Below, piece by piece: positions 1-5,951 of a stretch of 11,157 bases of DNA. The DNA comes from Holophagaceae bacterium. Its GTDB lineage: Bacteria > Acidobacteriota > Holophagae > Holophagales > Holophagaceae. The position numbers were made by a program, and so were the translations under genes. Under the pieces are notes generated by a model. It did no database searches. It worked only from the letters and a program-made list of their open reading frames with translations, and had not been told where the DNA came from. Numbering within the stretch: the stretch's first letter is position 1; each line of letters starts with the position of its first letter. The stretch is taken from positions 36,122 through 47,278 of the forward strand of contig PMJK01000103.1 of assembly GCA_003158505.1 (NCBI GenBank). The letters are read 5' to 3'.

Positions 1-1469
1 ACGCCCAGCCAGCCCAGGTAGGCGGCGAAGAAGGGATACATGAAACCGGCGCTGGTGAAGGCCAGCCCCAACACTGCATCCGTGCCGGCATAACGGGTCA
101 GGAAACCGAGTCCGAGCACCTGTCCGATGACGAGCACGGGGATCTTCATGCGCTTCAGGGTCTGCATGGTCGCCTGTTTCCACTGCTGTCCACTCAGTCG
201 AAGCACGAAGCCGGAGAGCACGGCGGCCACGAAGACCCCAGTGCCTGCGGCCGAGAGCCAGTTGATGGTGAACCGGGCGCCTTCGGGCTTGGCACCCGCC
301 AGCACCACTGGCGGTACCCGCTGCACGAGGTTGTGGAGGGCAGGCATGTCCCAGAAGGGCAGGGAAAGGGTGCCGCCGAACTTGGAGCCGAACAGGGTGG
401 AATCGAACTTCACGCTGGCGAAGAGGGCGTTCAGCGTCTTCTTGTACTCAGGCATGCCCCACAGGGCGCAGCAGCCGATGAGGATGGCCCAGGGCAGCCA
501 GGCGTAGATGGTCTGCCCGACGGTGTAGGGGTACTTCCAGGTGGATTTATCGATGGTCTCGGCCTTCTTGCCTTCTTGGCGTTCAGATTTCAGGAGGAAC
601 CGTGTCTTGGGATGCCAGGCGAAGCGAAGGAAGAGGGCCGTGCAGATGACGGAGAAGACACCGGAGACCACATCGGTCATGAGGTGAGTGGGAGCCCATC
701 CGGAGGCGAACCACTGCATGACCGCGAAGGAGGCACCAGCCATGACGGTGGCGGGCCAGACCTCGAAGACTTCCTTCCAGGTCCCGCCTTCCATTTTCAC
801 AAATAGGGCCACGAGCCAGAAGGGCACCAGGATGGAGACGAAGGGGAGCTGATGACCCGCCATGGAGGAAAGGCTGAGCTGATCCACCCCGCTCACGGCG
901 GCCAGGGTGACGATGGGGGTGCCGATGGCCCCCCAGGCGACCGGCGCCGTGTTGGCGATCAGGTTGAGGACGGCGGACTGGAAGGGCTTGAAGCCCAGAC
1001 CCACCATGACGGCCCCGGCGATGGCCACAGGCGTGCCGAAGCCCGAGGTGCCCTCGATGATGGCCCCGAAGGAGAAGGCGATCAGGAGCACCTGCAGGCG
1101 CCGGTCGAAGGAGATGTGGACGATGGATTCCTTCACGATCTCGAACTGGCCCGTGACGACCGTCATCGTGTACAGGAACATCGCCCCCAGGACGATCCAG
1201 ATGATCCCCAGGAATCCCGACAGGGTCCCGAAGCAGAAGGCCGAGACGGCCGAGACCATCGGCATCTTGAACACGATGCAGCTCACGAGGAAGGCCGCGA
1301 TCACGCCGTAGAAGGCCGCATAGGGCGCCGAAATCCCGAGGTGCTTCGTCCCCTGCTCGTCCCGATGGGGGTGGAGCGCGATGAAGTAGAGCAGCACCGC
1401 GATGGGCACTGCCGCCACCAGGGTGGACCAGAAGACATTGCCGAAGGGATTGTAGTTCTGGAAGAACAT
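1..1469 (-). CDS. L-lactate/glycolate permease, LldP/GlcA family (C-terminus off the left edge)
   Basis: Integral membrane transporter, probably importing lactate and/or glycolate with protons. The frame is open from an ATG at 1467-1469 to the window edge, giving 489 visible residues; E. coli LldP and GlcA are about 550-560, so only a short C-terminal part is missing. Visible family signatures are an early hydrophobic helix near residues 12-32, the Gly-rich stretch EGTSGFGTP at 139-147 and NTAPVAWGAIGTPI at 173-186, followed by alternating hydrophobic segments. An AGGAGG Shine-Dalgarno (1474-1479) sits four bases before the ATG and fixes the start. It lies downstream of glcDEF in the same direction, so it likely imports the substrate that GlcDEF oxidises. 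Lactate and glycolate cannot be told apart from sequence, because both LldP and GlcA of E. coli carry both acids. Family assignment is firm; substrate is inference. Confidence 0.9.
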   Translation of the reverse strand, partial: MFFQNYNPFGNVFWSTLVAAVPIAVLLYFIALHPHRDEQGTKHLGISAPYAAFYGVIAAFLVSCIVFKMPMVSAVSAFCFGTLSGFLGIIWIVLGAMFLYTMTVVTGQFEIVKESIVHISFDRRLQVLLIAFSFGAIIEGTSGFGTPVAIAGAVMVGLGFKPFQSAVLNLIANTAPVAWGAIGTPIVTLAAVSGVDQLSLSSMAGHQLPFVSILVPFWLVALFVKMEGGTWKEVFEVWPATVMAGASFAVMQWFASGWAPTHLMTDVVSGVFSVICTALFLRFAWHPKTRFLLKSERQEGKKAETIDKSTWKYPYTVGQTIYAWLPWAILIGCCALWGMPEYKKTLNALFASVKFDSTLFGSKFGGTLSLPFWDMPALHNLVQRVPPVVLAGAKPEGARFTINWLSAAGTGVFVAAVLSGFVLRLSGQQWKQATMQTLKRMKIPVLVIGQVLGLGFLTRYAGTDAVLGLAFTSAGFMYPFFAAYLGWLG

Positions 1470-1533
1470 GCAGCCTCCTAGGGGTTTGGACCTGACTTCC
1501 TGCGTGATCTGAAGGTGTGCGGGGGAGAGCGGT

Positions 1534-1555
1534 GGCTGGTTGCGGTAAACCAGCC
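1534..1555. repeat. 22 bp inverted repeat upstream of the permease gene (operator or leader hairpin)
   Basis: GGCTGGTT (1534-1541) and AACCAGCC (1548-1555) are perfect 8 bp arms around a 6 bp spacer, centred about 75 bp upstream of the permease ATG. The arms contain TGGT/ACCA, the half-site core of FadR-type GntR regulators (LldR, GlcC, PdhR), but the spacing between the half-sites (8 bp) is wider than normal for them. No T-run follows on either strand, so it is not an intrinsic terminator. It could be a repressor site or an mRNA hairpin. Confidence 0.4.
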
Positions 1556-1592
1556 TGGTGCAGAGCTTGACTGGGGAGAGGCCGCCCCTGGG

Positions 1593-1605
1593 ATGTCCAG
1601 GACAT
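1593..1605. repeat. 13 bp palindrome in the permease leader
   Basis: ATGTCC and GGACAT flank a single central base, giving a perfect 6+1+6 palindrome. It lies about 60-75 bp downstream of the predicted permease transcription start. Such symmetry is typical of a dimeric regulator site, for example GntR-family proteins that often control lactate and glycolate genes, but the sequence is not the usual TGGT/ACCA core. The regulator is unknown. Confidence 0.35.
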
Positions 1606-1644
1606 TGCCTGTTATCTCGCCGAGCGGAAACACTTACGGGTCCG

Positions 1645-1679
1645 AAAAAAAACTGGTTCGAGAATTTGGCTGGATTCTC
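1645..1679 (-). repeat. Inverted repeat over the -10 box, followed by T8 (operator or weak terminator)
   Basis: GAGAAT (1660-1665 on the plus strand) and ATTCTC (1674-1679) form a perfect 6 bp inverted repeat with an 8 bp spacer. Read on the minus strand it is followed seven bases later by eight T (1645-1652). One reading is an operator, since one arm is the -10 box itself. The other is a weak intrinsic terminator ending glcDEF transcripts. The stem is short and AT-rich and the T-run is displaced, so the terminator reading is poor. Confidence 0.3.
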
Positions 1680-1702
1680 CCCCTCCTGGTAATCGATGTC
1701 AA
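1674..1702 (-). promoter_or_regulatory. Sigma70-like promoter for the permease gene
   Basis: On the minus strand a perfect -35 TTGACA (1697-1702) is followed after exactly 17 bases by GAGAAT (1674-1679), which matches the -10 consensus at four of six positions including the important second A and final T. The predicted start of transcription is near 1667. It implies that the permease can be transcribed independently of glcDEF. This is a motif reading only, with no experimental support. Confidence 0.5.
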
Positions 1703-1796
1703 TGAAATTGCAGCTGGGCCTGCCCACATCCCCTCGAAGGGGCCAGAGGGCGCCCACCCCCACGCATGCAGAGGCGGATCGTCATCTGGGCAAGGG

Positions 1797-3077
1797 CTAG
1801 GCCTCGGCTGCCTGGTAGGCCTCATCGAGGATTTGGCTCAGGTGCCGAACCCTCACGTCGAGGCCTGCGCTGCGTGCGCCGTAGTCGAGGTGCATCATGC
1901 AGGCAGGGCACTCGGTGGCAAGAGTCTGCGCCCCGGTCTTCACCACGTTCACCATCTTCCGGTCCAGGACGCCCTTCGCTTCGTCGTGATGCAGGAAGGT
2001 GTAGCTGCCAGCCGCCCCGCAGCACCAATCCGCCTCGGGCAGTTCCTTGTAGATCATGCCTGGAACCGATTTCAGGAGCTGTCTGGGCTGAGCGGTGATC
2101 TTCCCGAAGCGGTTGGAGAGGTGGCAAGGATCATGGTAGGTGACCGTCCCCGAGAGCTCACCCAACCCGTCGGTGGAACCCGCGGCCACGAGAAACTCGC
2201 TGAAGCTCCGGACCTTCTTCGACAATGCCTCGGCCTTCCCCGCGTAGATGGGATCGTCCTTCAGCAGTTCGCCGTATTCCTTCAGGAACGTGCTGCAGCT
2301 CCCGCACTCGGACACGATGGCATCGAGGTGCATGGCGCCAGCCATCCGGTCCAGGTTCTTCCGGGCGATGTCGCGGGCCGCATCCAGGTCCCCGTAGGCC
2401 TGGGCCGGGCGCCCACAGCAGGTATTGTCCAGGAGGGTGGTTTCGCAACCATTTCTTGCAAGCACGCGGAGCGTGGCTCCGACCACCTCTGGGTATTGGA
2501 AGCTGAGGCCACAGGAGGCGAAATAGCCCACTTGGTGGAGGATCTTCTTGGGCCTGGGGACCTGGGTCTTCGCCTCCCTCAGAAAGGGCGGGGCATCCAT
2601 CCGCGGCAGGACCCGGTTGGCCACGCTGAGACGACCGTCCGGACCTCCGAGCAGGCCGGTCTTCTCGGCGGCAGTTGCGAGACCGTGACGTTTCGCCCAC
2701 AGGGCCATGCGTCCAGCGAACTCCAGTGTCCGGCTGTCCGACAGGATGTTCCGGAACAGGATCCGCCGCCAGGCTGGTTGCCCGTGGCGTTTGATGTAGG
2801 CATGGCGCATCGCGGTCACGATCTCGTCAGTCCTGATGCCGGGGAAGCAATGGGCGGTGCACCCGCGGCAGAGGAGGCAGTCCTCGAGGGCCCCGATCAC
2901 CTCTTTGGAGAGGTCCATGGTCCCGAGGATCAGGCTTCTTGCGATGGCCTGACGACCCCGGGCCAGGGAGTGCTCTTCGCCTGTGACGCGGAAAACGGGG
3001 CAGCCAGCCTGGCAGAAACCACAGCGGTTGCACTGGGCGATGGTGTCGAAAAGAGGGAGAAGTTCGGGAGTTGCCAT
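1797..3077 (-). CDS. glcF: Glycolate oxidase iron-sulfur subunit GlcF (or D-lactate oxidase Fe-S subunit)
   Basis: The 426-residue electron-transfer subunit, close to E. coli GlcF (about 407). It passes electrons from the flavin subunits to the membrane quinone pool. Two 4Fe-4S motifs are visible at the N-terminus: CNRCGFCQAGCP with C16, C19, C22 and C26, and CLLCRGCTAHCFP with C67, C70, C73 and C77. Two cysteine-rich CCG modules follow: C189, C220-C221, C258, C261; and C318, C352-C353, C390, C393. All expected cysteines are present, so it looks functional. The ATG at 3075-3077 has GAGG seven bases upstream. The gene starts 15 nt after the glcE stop, consistent with one operon. CCG modules of this type also occur in LutA, GlpC and HdrB-like proteins, but the position behind glcD and glcE decides for GlcF. 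Confidence 0.93.
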   Translation of the reverse strand: MATPELLPLFDTIAQCNRCGFCQAGCPVFRVTGEEHSLARGRQAIARSLILGTMDLSKEVIGALEDCLLCRGCTAHCFPGIRTDEIVTAMRHAYIKRHGQPAWRRILFRNILSDSRTLEFAGRMALWAKRHGLATAAEKTGLLGGPDGRLSVANRVLPRMDAPPFLREAKTQVPRPKKILHQVGYFASCGLSFQYPEVVGATLRVLARNGCETTLLDNTCCGRPAQAYGDLDAARDIARKNLDRMAGAMHLDAIVSECGSCSTFLKEYGELLKDDPIYAGKAEALSKKVRSFSEFLVAAGSTDGLGELSGTVTYHDPCHLSNRFGKITAQPRQLLKSVPGMIYKELPEADWCCGAAGSYTFLHHDEAKGVLDRKMVNVVKTGAQTLATECPACMMHLDYGARSAGLDVRVRHLSQILDEAYQAAEA

Positions 3078-3092
3078 CTTCCAGCCTCGGAT

Positions 3093-4460
3093 TCAGATTC
3101 CGCCCAGGAAACGCCCGGGGCTGCATACTCTCTGGGGATCGAATTCCACTTTGATCCGGCGCATGGTGGCGAAACCGGATCCCGGCCTGCCCCAGGCATC
3201 GATGCGCTCCTTGAGGCGCGGCGACGCTTCCTGGATGACCAGACTCCCGCCGACGGCAGCGGCTTCCCCCCGGAGGATCTCAATGGCTGCGGCCATCCCC
3301 GGGATCGCCCCCTCTCCGGAGGACCCATGGGTGGGCCGGAATGCGGCGCGCAAGATGCCACTTCCCGCATGGGCCGAGAGGGTTGCCGTGAGGCCCTGCT
3401 CGGCGGCCCGGACACGGACGGAAGCCATCGTCCCGGCTGTCCGGCCGATGGGCACAGCCATGGTGCAGAGCACCCGGAGTGGATCCTCGGGCAGGGCCCG
3501 GAACACGTCTGTGATGGCGGCCCAAGCCCTGACGGAATCTGCCTCCTGGAAAAGGTGGGTCGTCCCCCCCCATTCCGCAATCAGGACTTCCATGTCCCGG
3601 ACCTGCCGCGCCACGACCTCACGGCTGCCCGTGAATCCGGCGACCAGGGCAAAGCCCCCTGTGGCCCCGTGGCCGAGGGCGGGGGCAAGCAGGTCCAGCG
3701 CCCCAGGGTCGAGAAGATCGAGCGCTTCCGGCAGGAGGAAGGAGGCAAGCACCTTTTCCACGACCGCCGCCGCTCCCGATAGATCCGGGAACAGCCCCAT
3801 CACGCTGGCCTGGGCCGCGGGCATGGGGAGCAACTTGACGGTGACCTCGGTGACGATCCCCAGGGTCCCGAAACTGCGGATGAAGAGCTTGTTCATGTCG
3901 TAGCCCGAGACGTTCTTGATGACCCGGCCTCCGCAGCGGATCCGCTCGCCGTCCGGGAGCACCACCCGCATCCCCAAGACCCAGTCCCGAATCGTTCCGT
4001 GCTGGAGCCGACGCGGTCCGCTGAGGTTGGCGGCGACCAGACCCCCCACGGTCACCCTGGCGCCGTCCGGTGGATCCAGGGGCAGGAGCACCTTCTTCTC
4101 GGCGATCAGCTCCTGCAGCCGGGCGAGGGGCATGCCGGCTTCCACCGTCACGCAAAGATTATCCGGGTCGAATTCTACGATCCGGTCCAGGCGGTCGAGA
4201 CGGACCACGACGTCCACCCGTTCTGGACGATTCCCCGTGCCCATGGCCGTCCCCCCGCCCCAGGGGACCAGGGCCGCACCCTCCGCGGCACAGGCGGATA
4301 CCACCTCCGCCACCTCGTCCTGGGTTCCCGGTCGGACGGTCAAGGAGGGGACCAACCCATCCACGGCAAAGGCCGATGTGGATTCCGGATCCGCATCCAT
4401 GTGGCTGTTCCCAACGATGTCCTCTAGCCGCCGCCAGAGGGAAGCGAGGTCATGAGGCAC
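3093..4460 (-). CDS. glcE: Glycolate oxidase FAD-binding subunit GlcE
   Basis: Second flavin-type subunit of the glycolate oxidase complex, 455 residues. It carries the PCMH/FAD_binding_4 fold: PWGGGTAMGTG at 66-76 binds the pyrophosphate, with VGGLVAANLSGP at 138-149 and KNVSGYDMNKLF at 182-193. The C-terminus ends in the family-typical DPxxxCSPGRF (441-451). It is about 100 residues longer than E. coli GlcE (about 350), and an AHAGSG motif near 363-368 suggests it retains a larger C-terminal cap domain. Translation begins at a GTG (4458-4460), supported by GGAGG at 4467-4471 with a six-base spacer. This start overlaps the end of glcD by 11 nt, suggesting translational coupling. An ATG six bases further in (4452-4454) is in another frame and not used. 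Confidence 0.9.
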   Translation of the reverse strand: MPHDLASLWRRLEDIVGNSHMDADPESTSAFAVDGLVPSLTVRPGTQDEVAEVVSACAAEGAALVPWGGGTAMGTGNRPERVDVVVRLDRLDRIVEFDPDNLCVTVEAGMPLARLQELIAEKKVLLPLDPPDGARVTVGGLVAANLSGPRRLQHGTIRDWVLGMRVVLPDGERIRCGGRVIKNVSGYDMNKLFIRSFGTLGIVTEVTVKLLPMPAAQASVMGLFPDLSGAAAVVEKVLASFLLPEALDLLDPGALDLLAPALGHGATGGFALVAGFTGSREVVARQVRDMEVLIAEWGGTTHLFQEADSVRAWAAITDVFRALPEDPLRVLCTMAVPIGRTAGTMASVRVRAAEQGLTATLSAHAGSGILRAAFRPTHGSSGEGAIPGMAAAIEILRGEAAAVGGSLVIQEASPRLKERIDAWGRPGSGFATMRRIKVEFDPQRVCSPGRFLGGI

Positions 4461-5850
4461 CGACCACCTCCAGAGGAGCGGGGAAGATCTTCCCAGGGTT
4501 GGCCAAGTCTTTCGGATCGAAGGCCCGTTTCACCCGGAGCTGGCTCCGGATGTCCGCCTCAGAAAGCACCAGGCGCAGCGAATCCATTTTCTCAAGGCCG
4601 ACGCCATGTTCGCCGCTGATGGTCCCGCCCAACTCGACACAAAGCGCGAGGATCTCCATGCCCGCTTTCATGACCCGCGCTTTCTGCTCGGCGTTCCTCC
4701 AGTCGAACAGGATCAGGGGATGCAGGTTCCCATCCCCGGCGTGGAAGACGTTGGGGATCTTCAGGTCGTACTTTTCCCCGACTTCGGCGACCTTCTTCAG
4801 CACGGTGGGAAGGGCTGTCCGGGGCACCGTGCCATCGCAGACCAGGTAGCTCGGGCTCAGGCGCGCCACGGCCCCGAAGGCCCCACGCCGCCCTGCCCAA
4901 AGCAGCGCCCGCTCGCCTTCGTTCTTGGCGACCCGCACCTCCCGGGCACCGTGCTCCATGCACAGGCGGACGATGGCTTCGCTCTGGGCCTCGAGGTCGT
5001 CCTTCAGCCCATCGATTTCAATGATGAGCACCGTCGCGCAATCCACGGGCAGGCCGCAATGAATGGACTGCTCCACGGCCTGGATCACCAACTGGTCCAT
5101 CATCTCCAGGGTGGCCGGAACCATGCCGGCCGCCACGATGGCAGAAACCGTTTCGCTGCCCCGTTCGATGCTGTCGTAGATGGCAAGCATGGTCTTCACG
5201 CCTTCGGGCATACGGACGATCCGCACCACGACTTCCGTGCACACGCCGAACGTCCCTTCACTCCCGACAAAAACTCCCGTGAGGTCGTAGCCCGGAGCGT
5301 CCGGCGCCATGCCCCCGAACTCTGCGATTTCCCCATCAGGCAGCACGACCGTGAGGCCCACCACATGGTTCGTGGTCACCCCGTATTTGAAGCAGTGGGG
5401 ACCCCCGGAATTCTCGGCCACATTGCCTCCCAGCGTCGCTGCCTTCTGGCTGGCGGGGTCGGGAAGGAATTGGTAGCCCAGGAGCGCCAGGGCATTGCCC
5501 AGTTCTAGGTTGAACATGCCCGGCTGAACGCGGGCCCTCAGGCTCCTCTGGTCCACCTCCAGCAGTCGGTTCATCCGGATCATTTCAATGACCACGCCGC
5601 CTTTGAAGGGGATCGTGCCCCCGCTCAGGTTCGTGCCGCCTCCCCGGGGAACGAAGGGGACGCCGTGCGCATTGCAGACCTTGATGATGCCGACCACCTC
5701 CTCGGTGGAGTGGGCGAAAACCACCACGTCGGGACGCCGTTCCTCGAGATAGGCGTCGTACTGGTAGAGCTGGAGGTGTACGGGCGTATTGAGGACATTC
5801 GCCTCTCCTACGACCTGCCTCAGATCTTCGACGAGAACACTCTGTGCCAT
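4450..5850 (-). CDS. glcD: Glycolate oxidase catalytic FAD subunit GlcD
   Basis: Flavoprotein oxidising glycolate to glyoxylate (or D-lactate to pyruvate), 466 residues; E. coli GlcD has about 499. The N-terminal FAD_binding_4 domain shows PRGGGTNLSGG (68-78), GGNVAENSGG (141-150) and GSEGTFG (196-202). The C-terminal FAD-oxidase_C domain shows HAGDGNLHP (370-378), GGTISGEHGVG (408-418) with the conserved active-site His, and the closing KRAFDPKDLANPGKIF. The frame extends 14 codons upstream to a TTG (5890-5892), but that codon overlaps the likely -10 box and has only C-rich sequence before it. The ATG at 5848-5850 with GAGAG six bases upstream is the better start. First gene of glcDEF. The related D-lactate dehydrogenases share every motif, so the substrate rests on context: the divergent malate synthase favours glycolate. 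Confidence 0.92.
   Translation of the reverse strand: MAQSVLVEDLRQVVGEANVLNTPVHLQLYQYDAYLEERRPDVVVFAHSTEEVVGIIKVCNAHGVPFVPRGGGTNLSGGTIPFKGGVVIEMIRMNRLLEVDQRSLRARVQPGMFNLELGNALALLGYQFLPDPASQKAATLGGNVAENSGGPHCFKYGVTTNHVVGLTVVLPDGEIAEFGGMAPDAPGYDLTGVFVGSEGTFGVCTEVVVRIVRMPEGVKTMLAIYDSIERGSETVSAIVAAGMVPATLEMMDQLVIQAVEQSIHCGLPVDCATVLIIEIDGLKDDLEAQSEAIVRLCMEHGAREVRVAKNEGERALLWAGRRGAFGAVARLSPSYLVCDGTVPRTALPTVLKKVAEVGEKYDLKIPNVFHAGDGNLHPLILFDWRNAEQKARVMKAGMEILALCVELGGTISGEHGVGLEKMDSLRLVLSEADIRSQLRVKRAFDPKDLANPGKIFPAPLEVVGAS
4467..4471 (-). promoter_or_regulatory. Ribosome binding site for glcE inside the glcD 3' end
   Basis: GGAGG on the minus strand, six bases before the GTG start of glcE. It lies within the last codons of glcD and decides in favour of the GTG as start, placing the glcE start upstream of the glcD stop (4450-4452). 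Confidence 0.7.
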
Positions 5851-5882
5851 GGCCAACTCTCGACGGTGGGGAAGCTTGGAGG

Positions 5883-5891
5883 ATTGTAGCA
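5883..5891 (-). promoter_or_regulatory. Extended -10 promoter of glcDEF
   Basis: On the minus strand TGC followed by TACAAT is an extended -10 element (five of six matches in the hexamer plus the TG). Transcription would begin near 5876, about 26 nt before the glcD ATG. No recognisable -35 lies at the expected place (about 5906-5911), so an activator or the extended -10 alone would have to support it. Confidence 0.45.
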
Positions 5892-5892
5892 A

Positions 5893-5900
5893 GGGGGGGG
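5893..5900. repeat. G8 homopolymer between the divergent promoters
   Basis: Eight consecutive G, then T and three more G, lie between the two extended -10 elements. Length changes by slippage would alter the distance between the two promoters. Nothing in a single sequence shows that it varies. Confidence 0.8.
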
Positions 5901-5911
5901 TGGGAATAATT

Positions 5912-5920
5912 TGCTATGAT
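5912..5920 (+). promoter_or_regulatory. Extended -10 promoter of the malate synthase gene
   Basis: TGC followed by TATGAT (five of six matches to TATAAT plus the extended TG). The start of transcription would be near 5926, leaving a leader of about 26 nt that contains the AGGAG site. The -35 position (about 5892-5897) is a G-run with no consensus. ATCGG occurs twice just downstream, at 5919-5923 and 5928-5932, a 9 bp-spaced direct repeat over the start point. Confidence 0.5.
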
Positions 5921-5939
5921 CGGACTTATCGGCCCCCTC

Positions 5940-5944
5940 AGGAG
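5940..5944 (+). promoter_or_regulatory. Ribosome binding site deciding the malate synthase start
   Basis: AGGAG seven bases before the ATG at 5952. It supports this start over an in-frame ATG at 5916, which lies inside the predicted -10 box and cannot be on the transcript from that promoter. Confidence 0.75.
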
Positions 5945-5951
5945 AATCCAA

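Larger units (their letters stand above)
1470..1796. other. Gene-free stretch between glcF and the permease gene
   Basis: This 327 bp stretch holds no convincing gene; short frames here have no ribosome binding site and no recognisable protein. It contains a minus-strand promoter candidate (1674-1702), an inverted repeat over its -10 box followed by eight T on the minus strand, a 13 bp palindrome (1593-1605), a 22 bp inverted repeat (1534-1555), and a small CCCCT/AGGGG hairpin (1730-1742) just downstream of the glcF stop. If transcription starts near 1667, the permease mRNA has a leader of roughly 200 nt, long enough for control at the RNA or operator level. Confidence 0.6.

Noticed and set aside
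583..1605. A 340-residue minus-strand frame overlapping the permease gene
   Set aside because: It is out of frame with the permease; its translation is Arg/His/Gly-rich with no membrane segments, while the neighbouring frame gives a clear LldP-type transporter that runs to the edge.
1634..1825. A small 63-residue minus-strand frame between glcF and the permease
   Set aside because: It overlaps the promoter candidate and the glcF end, has no ribosome site, and resembles no known small protein.
1515..3782. A 755-residue plus-strand open frame opposite glcF and glcE
   Set aside because: It is antisense to two genes with intact cysteine and FAD motifs. In high-GC DNA long antisense frames arise from the third-position bias of the real genes. 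Its translation has no recognisable domain and is a Gly/His/Pro-rich mixture, and it crosses an intergenic region without any ribosome site.
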